Of a stretch of 64,000 nucleotides of DNA, positions 49,453-56,838 are shown in pieces. The notes under the pieces were generated by a model. It made no database searches and was not told where the DNA came from. It saw only the letters and a list, made by a program, of their open reading frames with translations. A program made the translations under genes and the position numbers. The stretch spans positions 124,001 through 188,000 of the forward strand of contig JAXLYX010000007.1 in assembly GCA_046351215.1 (NCBI GenBank). Reading direction: 5' to 3'. The stretch's first letter is position 1, and every line of letters starts with the position of its first letter. This DNA comes from JAXLYX01 sp046351215 (GTDB lineage Bacteria; Myxococcota_A; Polyangia; Polyangiales; Houyiibacteriaceae).

Positions 49453-51153
49453 TCACTTGCGCGACTTGCGGCGCGCCTGCTTCTCCTGCTTGCGCTGCTT
49501 CTTCTTCTGGTCCTTGTCGACCTTCTTGCGCACGCCCTGCTGGGGCCCCATCCCCGGCATCCCGGGGAAGCCAGGCATCCCAGGGAACCCGCCGGGCATT
49601 CCACCCGGGAACCCGCCGGGCATCCCGGGAAAGCCTCCCGGCATCCCGGGGAAGCCGCCCGGCATGCCCTTGCCGCCGCCCGCGACCGCCGCCTCGAGCA
49701 GCTGGTTCGTCAGGTTGGACATCATCGGGTTGCCCTCGAGGCCTCCGCCCTGCGCGCGGACGACGTCGCCGAGGCGACGCGCGGCGGCGAGCTGCTTCAT
49801 GCCCGGGATCTTGGAGAGCATGCCCGCGCTCTGTCCGATGTCGCCCATCATCTGGCGCATGAACATGAAGCGCTGGATGAGCTCGAGGACGTCCTTCGCC
49901 TCGCGGGCGCAGCCCTTCGCCACGCGCTCGATGCGTCGCGGCTCCTTGCGGAAGAGATCGGGATCGCGCCGCTCCTGCTTCGTCATCGAGCTGACGATGG
50001 CCTTCGTGCGGACGAGCTCGCGGTCGTCGACGTTCATGCCCTCGGGCATGGCCTCGCCGAAGAAGGGCAGCTTCTCGAGGAGATCCTTGAGCGGGCCCAT
50101 GCCCTGGATCATCTCGATCTGCTGGAGGAAGTCGTCGAGCGTGAACCGGCCCTGGAGCATGCGCTTCGCATCCTCCTCGGCCTTCTTCTCGTCGACGACG
50201 CCCTCGAAGTCCTTCATCAGGCCGACGACGTCGCCCATGCCGAGAATCCGGCTGGCCATGCCGTCCGGACGGAACTGCTCCATCCGATCGAGCTCTTCGC
50301 CCATGCCGACGAACTTCACCGCCGCGCCCGTGACCTCCTTCACGGAGAGGGCGGCGCCGCCGCGAGCGTCGCCGTCGAGCTTCGTGAGCACGACGCCGGA
50401 GAGCTCGAGCCGTTCGTGGAAGGACTTCGCGGTCTTCACCGCGTCCTGACCGATCATCGCGTCGACGACGAAGAAGATGTTCTCCGGCTTGACGTTGCCC
50501 TTGATCGAGCCGAGCTCGGCCATGAGCGTCTCGTCGATCGCGAGACGACCCGCGGTGTCGTAGATCACCGTGTCGCACTTCAGCTTCCGGGCCTCGGCGA
50601 GGCCCTTCGTGCAGATGTCGACGGGGCGCCCCCCCGGGATCGAGAAGACCGGGACTCCGATGCGCTCGCCGAGGACCTTCAGCTGGTCGATGGCGCCGGG
50701 GCGGGCGACGTCCGCGGCGACGAGGAGCGGCTTGCGCCCGTGATCCTTCACGAGCAGCTTCGCGAGCTTCGCGGCGCTCGTCGTCTTACCCGAGCCCTGC
50801 AGACCGACCATCATGATGCCGGTGATCGCGGGCTTCGGCGCGAAGACCACGGCCTCGCCCTCGGACGACATCATCGCCGTGAGCTCGTCCTGGCAGATCT
50901 TCACGAAGAGCTCGGCCGCACCGACGCGGAGGGTCTTGTCCTTCGTCTTCGCGACGCTCGCGAGCACCTGGCCGACGGCCTGCTCCTTCACGCGGGCGAG
51001 GAACGCCTTCACGACGTTGAACTCGACGTCCGCTTCGAGGAGCGACAGGCGCACGTCGCGGAGCGCCTGATCGATGTTCTCCTCGGTCAGCTCCGTGACG
51101 CCCGCGAGGCGGTTCTTGGCCGCTCGGAAGCCTTTGGTGAGTGTCTCGAACAT
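49453..51153 (-). CDS. ffh: Signal recognition particle protein Ffh (SRP54)
   Basis: 566 residues, longer than the usual ~450. GTPase that, with SRP RNA, brings nascent membrane proteins to the translocon. N domain (about 1-85), G domain with GLQGSGKTTSAAKLA, DTAGRL and TKLDGDARGG, and M domain with QIEMIQGMGPLKDLL and a Met-rich helix RFMFMRQMMGDIG. Extra length comes from a C-terminal tail of PGGFPGM-type repeats followed by a Lys/Arg-rich end (KKKQRKQEKQARRKSRK). Start ATG at 51153 with TTTCG-rich leader; promoter at 51215-51244. Confidence 0.95.
   Translation of the reverse strand: MFETLTKGFRAAKNRLAGVTELTEENIDQALRDVRLSLLEADVEFNVVKAFLARVKEQAVGQVLASVAKTKDKTLRVGAAELFVKICQDELTAMMSSEGEAVVFAPKPAITGIMMVGLQGSGKTTSAAKLAKLLVKDHGRKPLLVAADVARPGAIDQLKVLGERIGVPVFSIPGGRPVDICTKGLAEARKLKCDTVIYDTAGRLAIDETLMAELGSIKGNVKPENIFFVVDAMIGQDAVKTAKSFHERLELSGVVLTKLDGDARGGAALSVKEVTGAAVKFVGMGEELDRMEQFRPDGMASRILGMGDVVGLMKDFEGVVDEKKAEEDAKRMLQGRFTLDDFLQQIEMIQGMGPLKDLLEKLPFFGEAMPEGMNVDDRELVRTKAIVSSMTKQERRDPDLFRKEPRRIERVAKGCAREAKDVLELIQRFMFMRQMMGDIGQSAGMLSKIPGMKQLAAARRLGDVVRAQGGGLEGNPMMSNLTNQLLEAAVAGGGKGMPGGFPGMPGGFPGMPGGFPGGMPGGFPGMPGFPGMPGMGPQQGVRKKVDKDQKKKQRKQEKQARRKSRK
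49549..49668 (-). repeat. 21-bp tandem repeats encoding PGMPGGF in ffh
   Basis: About 120 bp of imperfect 21-bp units, read as PGMPGGF, PGGMPGGF and PGMPGF. The Gly/Pro/Met/Phe tail is likely flexible and extends the methionine-rich M domain. Confidence 0.85.
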
Positions 51154-51214
51154 GGGACTTCGGCCGCTTTCCGCGCGGAGAAAACGGGCGCTCCGGCCCA
51201 CGCGCGGCCGAGGG

Positions 51215-51244
51215 GGAGTAGCACGTCGGCGACGCATCCCGCAA
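51215..51244 (-). promoter_or_regulatory. Possible promoter of ffh
   Basis: Minus-strand TTGCGG (51244-51239), 18-nt spacer, TACTCC (51220-51215), about 61 nt before the ATG. Confidence 0.4.
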
Positions 51245-51320
51245 CCGCTCGAAATGAGGCGAGGATCGGTGGCCTCGCCCGCGCTTGACCCCCGTGGCTC
51301 GGCGTACGAAGGTCGGGGCG

Positions 51321-54011
51321 ATGTCCGAGGAGATCGCGACCGCCTCCCTCCCTCCCGCAGGGGATCCCGACACGCTCTACGTCCTCGACGTGAGCTCGTA
51401 CGTCTTCCGCGCCTACCACGCGCTGCCCCCGCTCTCGAACAGCAAGGGCGAGCCGACGCACGCCGTCGCCGGCGTGGCGCAGATGGTCCAGAAATTCCTC
51501 GGGGATTGCCGGCCCGCCTACATGGTCGTGGCCATGGACCCGAAGGGAGGCTCGTTCCGCGCCCAGGTCTACGACAAGTACAAGGCGAACCGTCCACCGC
51601 CGCCGCCCGACCTCAGCCAGCAGATCGAGCGGGTGAAGCAGGTCCTCGTCGCGTGGGGGATGCTCTGCCTCGAGAAGGCCGGCTACGAAGCCGACGACCT
51701 CATCGCGACGGTGGTGAAGGCCGCCCGTGCGAAGGGGCTCAAGGTCGTCGTCGTGAGCGCCGACAAGGATCTGCTCCAGCTCGTCGACGGCGGGGTCGTC
51801 ATGTACGACACCATGCGCAACAAGGTCTTCGGCCGTGCGGAGACCCTCGAGAAGATGGGCGTGCCACCCGAGAAGGTCCGCGATCTGCTCTCGCTGGTCG
51901 GAGACGCCTCGGACAACGTGCCGGGTGTCCCGTCCGTGGGACCGAAGACCGCCACGAAGCTCCTCGAGGACTTCGGGGATCTCGACGGGATCTACGCGAA
52001 CCTCGACAAGATCAAGGCCAAGGGCACGAAGCAGAAGCTCGAGGAGAACAAGGAGGCCGCCTACCTCTCCCGCGATCTCGTCACGCTCCGCGACGAGGTC
52101 GACGTCGGCTTCGAGGTCGAGAAGGCGCGCTTCGCGGGCGGCCATCCGGACGAGCTCCGGAAGCTCTTCCTCGAGCTCGAGTTCACACGCGCGCTCGCGA
52201 CGCTCGAGCCCGCGAAGAAGAACGTCGAGGTCCACTACGAGCTCGCGACGTCGAGCGCCGACCTCGCTCGGCTCGGAACGTTGCTGCGCGAGGCCGGCCG
52301 CTTCGCGGTGCACACGGTCGTCGAGGGCGACGATCCGCGTCGGGGCTCGCTGCTCGGCGTGGGCGTCTCCTGGGCCGAGGGGCACGCGTCCTACGTCCCC
52401 CTGGTCGGCGACGCCCCCGGCCGCGAGGCCGCGATCGCGCTGCTCCGGCCGCTGCTCGCCAACTCGCTGCTCCCGAAGGTGACCGGCGACGCGAAGCGCG
52501 AGCTGCTCGCGTGGGACACGGTCGGGGTGACGGTCCGGGGCGTCGCGGTCGACACCATGCTCGCGAGCTACCTGCTCGAGCCCGACCGCTCGGGCCACGA
52601 CCTCGTCTCGCTCGCCCGCCTCGAGCTCGACGCCGAGCTGCCGGACGACGAGGCGCTGCTCGGGAAGGGTGCGAAGGCGCGCGACTTCGCGACCGTGCCG
52701 ATTCCCGAGCTCACGTCGCATGCCGGCCAGCGCGCCGACTACGCCCTGCGGCTCGCGAAGGTCCTCGAGCCCCGGATGGCGCACGGCGAATTCCCGGCCC
52801 TCTACCGCGAGCTCGAGCTGCCGCTCGCCTCCGTGCTCGCCGATCTCGAGCGCACGGGCATCCGCGTCGACGCGGACGCGCTCCGCTCCATGTCCGCGGA
52901 GGTCTCGGCCGAGCTCGAGCGCCTCGAGAAGCGCTGCACCGAGCTCGCGGGTCATCCGTTCAACGTCGGCTCCCCGCGCCAGCTCGAGACGATCCTCTTC
53001 GACGAGCTCGGCCTGCCGGTCGTGAAGAAGACGAAGACGGCACGCTCGACGGACCAGACCGTGCTCGAGGAGCTCGCGCTCCTGCACGAGCTCCCGGCGG
53101 CGATCCTCGAGCACCGCTCGCTGGCGAAGCTGCAGGGCACGTACATCGACGCGCTGCCCCAGCAGATCGACCCGCGCACGGGCCGGATCCACACGCGCTT
53201 CAACCAGGCGGTCGCCGCCACGGGTCGCATCTCCTCGAGCGATCCGAACCTGCAGAACATCCCGATCCGCACCGAGCTCGGCCGACGCATCCGGAACGCC
53301 TTCGTACCGGCCGAGGGCATGGAGCTCCTGTCGGCGGACTACTCGCAGATCGAGCTCCGCGTGCTCGCCCATCTCTCCCGCGATCCGGAGCTGGTCGACG
53401 CCTACGTCCGCGGCGACGACGTGCACGCGCGCACCGCCACCGCCCTCTTCGGGGTGCCGAAGGAAGAGGTGACCCGCGAGCAGCGCGGTCAGGCGAAGAC
53501 CGTGAACTTCGCCGTCATCTACGGGCAGACGGAGTTCGCCCTCGCGCGGAACCTGAAGATCGACCGGAAGGAGGCGCGCCGCTACATCGAGGCCTTCTTC
53601 GCCCGCTACGCCGGCGTGAAGCGCTTCATGGACGAGGTCGTCGCCGAGGCCGACGCGACGGGCTACGTGACGACGCTCTTCGGTCGCAGGCGCGCCGTCG
53701 CCGACATCCGGAGCACGAACCAGAACCTGCGCGCGGCAGCCGAGCGCATCGCCCGCAACACGCCGATCCAGGGGACGGCGGCGGACATCCTCAAGCGCGC
53801 CATGCTCGCGATCCACCACGCGATGGCGAAGCAGGGCCTCGCGGCCCGCATGCTGCTGACGGTCCACGACGAGCTCGTCTTCGAGGCCCCGGCCGCGGAG
53901 AAGGCCGCGCTCGAGGCGCTCGTGCGCTCGCACATGGAATCGGCCGCCGAGCTCTCGGTGCCGCTGACCGTCTCGGTCGGCTGGGGCCCGAGCTGGGGCG
54001 CGGCGCACTAG
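51321..54011 (+). CDS. polA: DNA polymerase I
   Basis: 896 residues. 5'-nuclease domain (about 15-290) with DVSSYVFRAYHALP, YEADDLIATVV, VSADKDLLQLV and GDASDNVPGVPSVGPKTA. The 3'-5' exonuclease domain (about 300-480) lacks its first metal motif: where DxE is expected the sequence reads RFAVHTVVEGDD; proofreading is therefore probably lost. Polymerase domain intact: SADYSQIELRVLAHLS, QRGQAKTVNFAVIYGQ, AERIARNTPIQGTAADILK and VHDELVFE. ATG at 51321 is preferred over a TTG at 51285. Roles: Okazaki-fragment processing and repair. Confidence 0.95.
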   Translation: MSEEIATASLPPAGDPDTLYVLDVSSYVFRAYHALPPLSNSKGEPTHAVAGVAQMVQKFLGDCRPAYMVVAMDPKGGSFRAQVYDKYKANRPPPPPDLSQQIERVKQVLVAWGMLCLEKAGYEADDLIATVVKAARAKGLKVVVVSADKDLLQLVDGGVVMYDTMRNKVFGRAETLEKMGVPPEKVRDLLSLVGDASDNVPGVPSVGPKTATKLLEDFGDLDGIYANLDKIKAKGTKQKLEENKEAAYLSRDLVTLRDEVDVGFEVEKARFAGGHPDELRKLFLELEFTRALATLEPAKKNVEVHYELATSSADLARLGTLLREAGRFAVHTVVEGDDPRRGSLLGVGVSWAEGHASYVPLVGDAPGREAAIALLRPLLANSLLPKVTGDAKRELLAWDTVGVTVRGVAVDTMLASYLLEPDRSGHDLVSLARLELDAELPDDEALLGKGAKARDFATVPIPELTSHAGQRADYALRLAKVLEPRMAHGEFPALYRELELPLASVLADLERTGIRVDADALRSMSAEVSAELERLEKRCTELAGHPFNVGSPRQLETILFDELGLPVVKKTKTARSTDQTVLEELALLHELPAAILEHRSLAKLQGTYIDALPQQIDPRTGRIHTRFNQAVAATGRISSSDPNLQNIPIRTELGRRIRNAFVPAEGMELLSADYSQIELRVLAHLSRDPELVDAYVRGDDVHARTATALFGVPKEEVTREQRGQAKTVNFAVIYGQTEFALARNLKIDRKEARRYIEAFFARYAGVKRFMDEVVAEADATGYVTTLFGRRRAVADIRSTNQNLRAAAERIARNTPIQGTAADILKRAMLAIHHAMAKQGLAARMLLTVHDELVFEAPAAEKAALEALVRSHMESAAELSVPLTVSVGWGPSWGAAH

Positions 54012-54027
54012 GCCACGACTCTGCCGC

Positions 54028-55212
54028 TCAGCCGAGCAAGCGCTTCGCGAGCCGCTCGCCGAGGTTGCCCTCGTCGTGGCGCAGCCGGCTCTCCTTGCCG
54101 AAACGCAGCTTGCGACCGCGCCAGACGACGGAGCGCGAGAACATGCTGTAGAACCACACGCCGGCCATCACGAGGTCCTTGATCGGGCCGAGCAGGAGCA
54201 GGCGGAAGGCCATCGGCTCGCCTCGGAGCCTCCGGACGAGGAACGCGTCCGCGGCGAGCTTGTAGAGGACGATGCCGACGAACGCGGCGACGACCCGTCG
54301 ATCGAAGCCGCTCGCCAGCATGGCGGCGAAGCCGAAGAAGACGGGGTTCGCGAAGAGGTCGGCGAGGTAGGAGCCGACGTGGATCACGACGCGCATCTTC
54401 ATCCAGCGCGAGTGACGCGCCAGGAACTGCTTCACCGTGTGATCGTGGTTGTAGTTCTCGAGGATGTTCGTCGAGAGCAGGACCTTGCGGCCGCTCTGCT
54501 GGAACTTCTGTCCGAGGATGAAGTCCTCGCAGAGGATGTCGCGGACGTCCTCGAGCCCACCGAGCGCCTGTACGTCCGAGCGGCGCATCAGCATCGACTT
54601 GCCGACGACGCAGTTCACGCCGGCGACGTGGAGGGCCGTGCACATCGAGGGGCCGATGAGCGCCGTGAGCTGCAGGTTCTCGAGCGCGGCGCCGATGGAC
54701 CGCTCGCCCACGCCGACCACGATGCTCGAGAGCAGGGCGGCCCTCTCGGCGAGCAGCTCGCGCACGATGCGCTCGAGGTAGCCCTGGCTCGCTCGCACGT
54801 TCGCGTCGGACTGGAGCACGAGGTCGTACTTCGCCGCGACGTACGCCCCGTGGAGATTCGAGACCTTCGGGTTCAGGCCGAAGTGGGGATCGCTGAGGAC
54901 GAAGCGGACGTCCACGTCCGGATACTTCGCGGCGACCCGCCGGGCGAGCACCATGCCCGGGTCGTCGTCCTCCTCCGCGGAGAAGACGATCTCGAGCGGG
55001 GCAGGATAGGTCTGCTCGAAGAAGCTCCGGAGGTTCTCCTCGAGGCCTTCCTCGGTGCCCTTCAGGGGCTTCAGGATCGAGAGGGGCGGTAACTCGCCCT
55101 CGAAGGCGGGCGGAGGGGCCGACGTGTGTCGAATGGTCGACCAGACCCCGAGGCTGAAGAGCCCGAGGGCGAACGCGGCACAAGCCAGCAGGATCCACAC
55201 GAGCGTGAGCAT
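54028..55212 (-). CDS. Ceramide-glucosyltransferase-like (GT21/HpnI-type) membrane glycosyltransferase
   Basis: 394 residues. N-terminal membrane helix (about 3-25), a GT-A catalytic domain with LPPLSILKPLKG, the metal-binding region SDANVRAS, CEDFILGQKFQ and the ARHSRW motif (Q/RxxRW of processive family-2-like enzymes), then about three C-terminal membrane helices. This layout is that of GT21 ceramide glucosyltransferases and the hopanoid enzyme HpnI. Sphingolipids and hopanoids both occur in myxobacteria; the acceptor is not decided by the sequence. Its 3' end is 16 bp from the polA stop (convergent). Confidence 0.85.
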   Translation of the reverse strand: MLTLVWILLACAAFALGLFSLGVWSTIRHTSAPPPAFEGELPPLSILKPLKGTEEGLEENLRSFFEQTYPAPLEIVFSAEEDDDPGMVLARRVAAKYPDVDVRFVLSDPHFGLNPKVSNLHGAYVAAKYDLVLQSDANVRASQGYLERIVRELLAERAALLSSIVVGVGERSIGAALENLQLTALIGPSMCTALHVAGVNCVVGKSMLMRRSDVQALGGLEDVRDILCEDFILGQKFQQSGRKVLLSTNILENYNHDHTVKQFLARHSRWMKMRVVIHVGSYLADLFANPVFFGFAAMLASGFDRRVVAAFVGIVLYKLAADAFLVRRLRGEPMAFRLLLLGPIKDLVMAGVWFYSMFSRSVVWRGRKLRFGKESRLRHDEGNLGERLAKRLLG

Positions 55213-55280
55213 GGGCGACTTCCTCCGCGCTCGGGCCGCACTATGTCAGACGGGTACCCACCCGGGCAAACCGACGCCGG

Positions 55281-55859
55281 TCAGAAGCAGGCCTGCATGC
55301 AGGAGCGGTAGTTCGCCTCGCAGGCCGAGACGCAGGGGCGAGCGTCCGCCTCGCAGAGGTCGACGCATCCGTTGTACCGGGGCCGACAGAGCGGTTCGCA
55401 CACGGAATTCCCCGTCGCCCGGGGGCTCGGACGATAGCGCTCGCGACGGCGCGCATCGGCCTCCGAGACGGGTGGCGGCGTCGCCGTCGTGCCCGCTCCC
55501 GCCGACGCCGCGGCCGTGCCCTCCGCGATCGGGGGCGGCACGTCGCCCTCCATCGCGGGCACGACCGTCACCGTGTTCGAGGAAGGCAGCGGGTCGAGGC
55601 TCTCGCCCTGGGCCAGGAACACCAGACGCTCGCGGGCGTAGAGGACGCGAGCCTGCTCCTGATCCCGCGTGTACCAGCGGAGCCAGCGCTCCCAGCACTC
55701 GTAGCGCCACTCGACGGGCACGTCGTCCCGGAGCTCGGCCGCGTGACACCGCTCGAAATACGTCGTGCTCTCGTGCAGCATGCGGACGCTGGGCCCACAT
55801 CCAGTCGACCCGCCGAGGAGCACGATGGCGAGGAGCAAGAGGCGCGCAGAGACCGGCAT
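55281..55859 (-). CDS. Lipoprotein with eight-cysteine C-terminal repeat
   Basis: 192 residues. Lipoprotein signal (ARLLLLAIVLLGGSTGC, Cys near residue 21). Middle part: an acidic/aromatic helical stretch (YFERCHAAELRDDVPVEWRY), then a Pro/Ala/Thr linker. The last 40 residues hold eight cysteines in four CX3C pairs separated by six residues each (period 11), a pattern suited to a helical array of disulphides or metal ligands. I do not know a family. The ATG at 55859 is required for the signal peptide, and its 5' end overlaps the divergent alkyltransferase gene by 35 bp. Confidence 0.75.
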   Translation of the reverse strand: MPVSARLLLLAIVLLGGSTGCGPSVRMLHESTTYFERCHAAELRDDVPVEWRYECWERWLRWYTRDQEQARVLYARERLVFLAQGESLDPLPSSNTVTVVPAMEGDVPPPIAEGTAAASAGAGTTATPPPVSEADARRRERYRPSPRATGNSVCEPLCRPRYNGCVDLCEADARPCVSACEANYRSCMQACF

Positions 55860-56502
55860 CGACGAGGAAGCTACCACCTTCCGGCTCGAGCGTCCCGACG
55901 AGGCCTGGGTCTTCACCCGCTTCGCGGCGGGTGCCGTCGGCACCCTCTACGTCACGTACGGCATCCGGGGCGTCCGCTCGATCGACTTCGAGCGGACCCC
56001 TGCGATGACGGGCGAGCACGAGCGCAAGCGCGCGCCGGCGTGGCTGTCGGAGCCGCTCGGCGCCTACCTGAGGGGCGAGAAGGTCGACCTCTCGCGCATC
56101 CCCCTGGATCTCGGGGGGACGGCCTTCCAGCGCCGGGTCTGGGAGGCCCTCCAGCGCATCCCGTGGGGGAGGGTCGCGTCCTACGCCCACGTCGCGAGCG
56201 AGGTGGGCTCCCCGCGCGGCATGCGCGCGGTCGGCATGGCGAACGCCCGCAACCCCGTCCCGCTCCTCGTCCCCTGCCATCGCGTGATCGAATCGAGTGG
56301 AGGCCTCGGCGGCTACAGCGGCGGGCTCGACAAGAAGATCGCGCTGCTCGCCCTCGAAGGCGTCACGGTCGAGAAGGGCCACGTCCTCCCGGGGCAGCTC
56401 GACCTCTTCACCGAGCCGCTCTCGGCTCGGCCGAAGCGGGCCCCGAAGGCCCCGAAGCGCGCCGGACGCGACCCGCGGCAGGAACCGCTCCCGTCGGCTT
56501 GA
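55825..56502 (+). CDS. ogt: Methylated-DNA--protein-cysteine methyltransferase (Ogt/MGMT)
   Basis: 225 residues. Suicide DNA-repair protein that takes the methyl group from O6-methylguanine onto its active Cys, here in PCHRVI. The helix-turn-helix (VASYAHVASEVGSPRGMRAVGMANARNP) and GGLGGYSGGLDKK loop are intact. The N-terminal ~50 residues are less conserved and the C-terminal tail is basic and Lys/Pro-rich. Start ATG at 55825 is the only Met before the conserved part; it lies within the first codons of the divergent lipoprotein gene. Confidence 0.9.
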   Translation: MARSKRRAETGIDEEATTFRLERPDEAWVFTRFAAGAVGTLYVTYGIRGVRSIDFERTPAMTGEHERKRAPAWLSEPLGAYLRGEKVDLSRIPLDLGGTAFQRRVWEALQRIPWGRVASYAHVASEVGSPRGMRAVGMANARNPVPLLVPCHRVIESSGGLGGYSGGLDKKIALLALEGVTVEKGHVLPGQLDLFTEPLSARPKRAPKAPKRAGRDPRQEPLPSA

Positions 56503-56534
56503 GCGTCCCGCCGGACCGTGCTCCGTTCCGGCCC

Positions 56535-56822
56535 ATGGTCACGCACATCGTCCTCTTCAAGCTCAAGGATCCGAGCCCCGAGAACCTCCGCCTCACCGCC
56601 GGAGTGCTCTCCGCGATGGACGGGAAGATCCCGGAGCTCGTCGACATCGAGGTCGGCATCGATCAGCTGAAGAGCGAGCGCTCCTTCGACATCGCCCTGC
56701 GCACGCGGCATCGGAGCTGGGACGAGCTGAACGCCTACCAGGTGCATCCGATCCACCAGGAAGTGCTGAAGCACATGAAGTCCGTGGTGGAGAAGAGCGT
56801 CGCGGTCGATTGGGAGGCTTGA
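56535..56822 (+). CDS. Dabb (stress-responsive A/B barrel) domain protein
   Basis: 95 residues. A single ferredoxin-like Dabb domain: MVTHIVLFKLKD at the start, IPELVDIEVGIDQ in the middle, YQVHPIHQEVLKHMKSVVEK at the end. Such small dimeric barrel proteins are of unclear function; some are enzymes of polyketide cyclisation. It follows the alkyltransferase gene by 32 bp, and its stop is 16 bp from that of valS (convergent). Confidence 0.85.
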   Translation: MVTHIVLFKLKDPSPENLRLTAGVLSAMDGKIPELVDIEVGIDQLKSERSFDIALRTRHRSWDELNAYQVHPIHQEVLKHMKSVVEKSVAVDWEA

Positions 56823-56838
56823 GCCTCCCTCCTCGGCC

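Noticed and set aside
51285..51310. TTGACC...TACGAA as a polA promoter
   Set aside because: The spacer is only 14 nt, too short for a sigma70 promoter.
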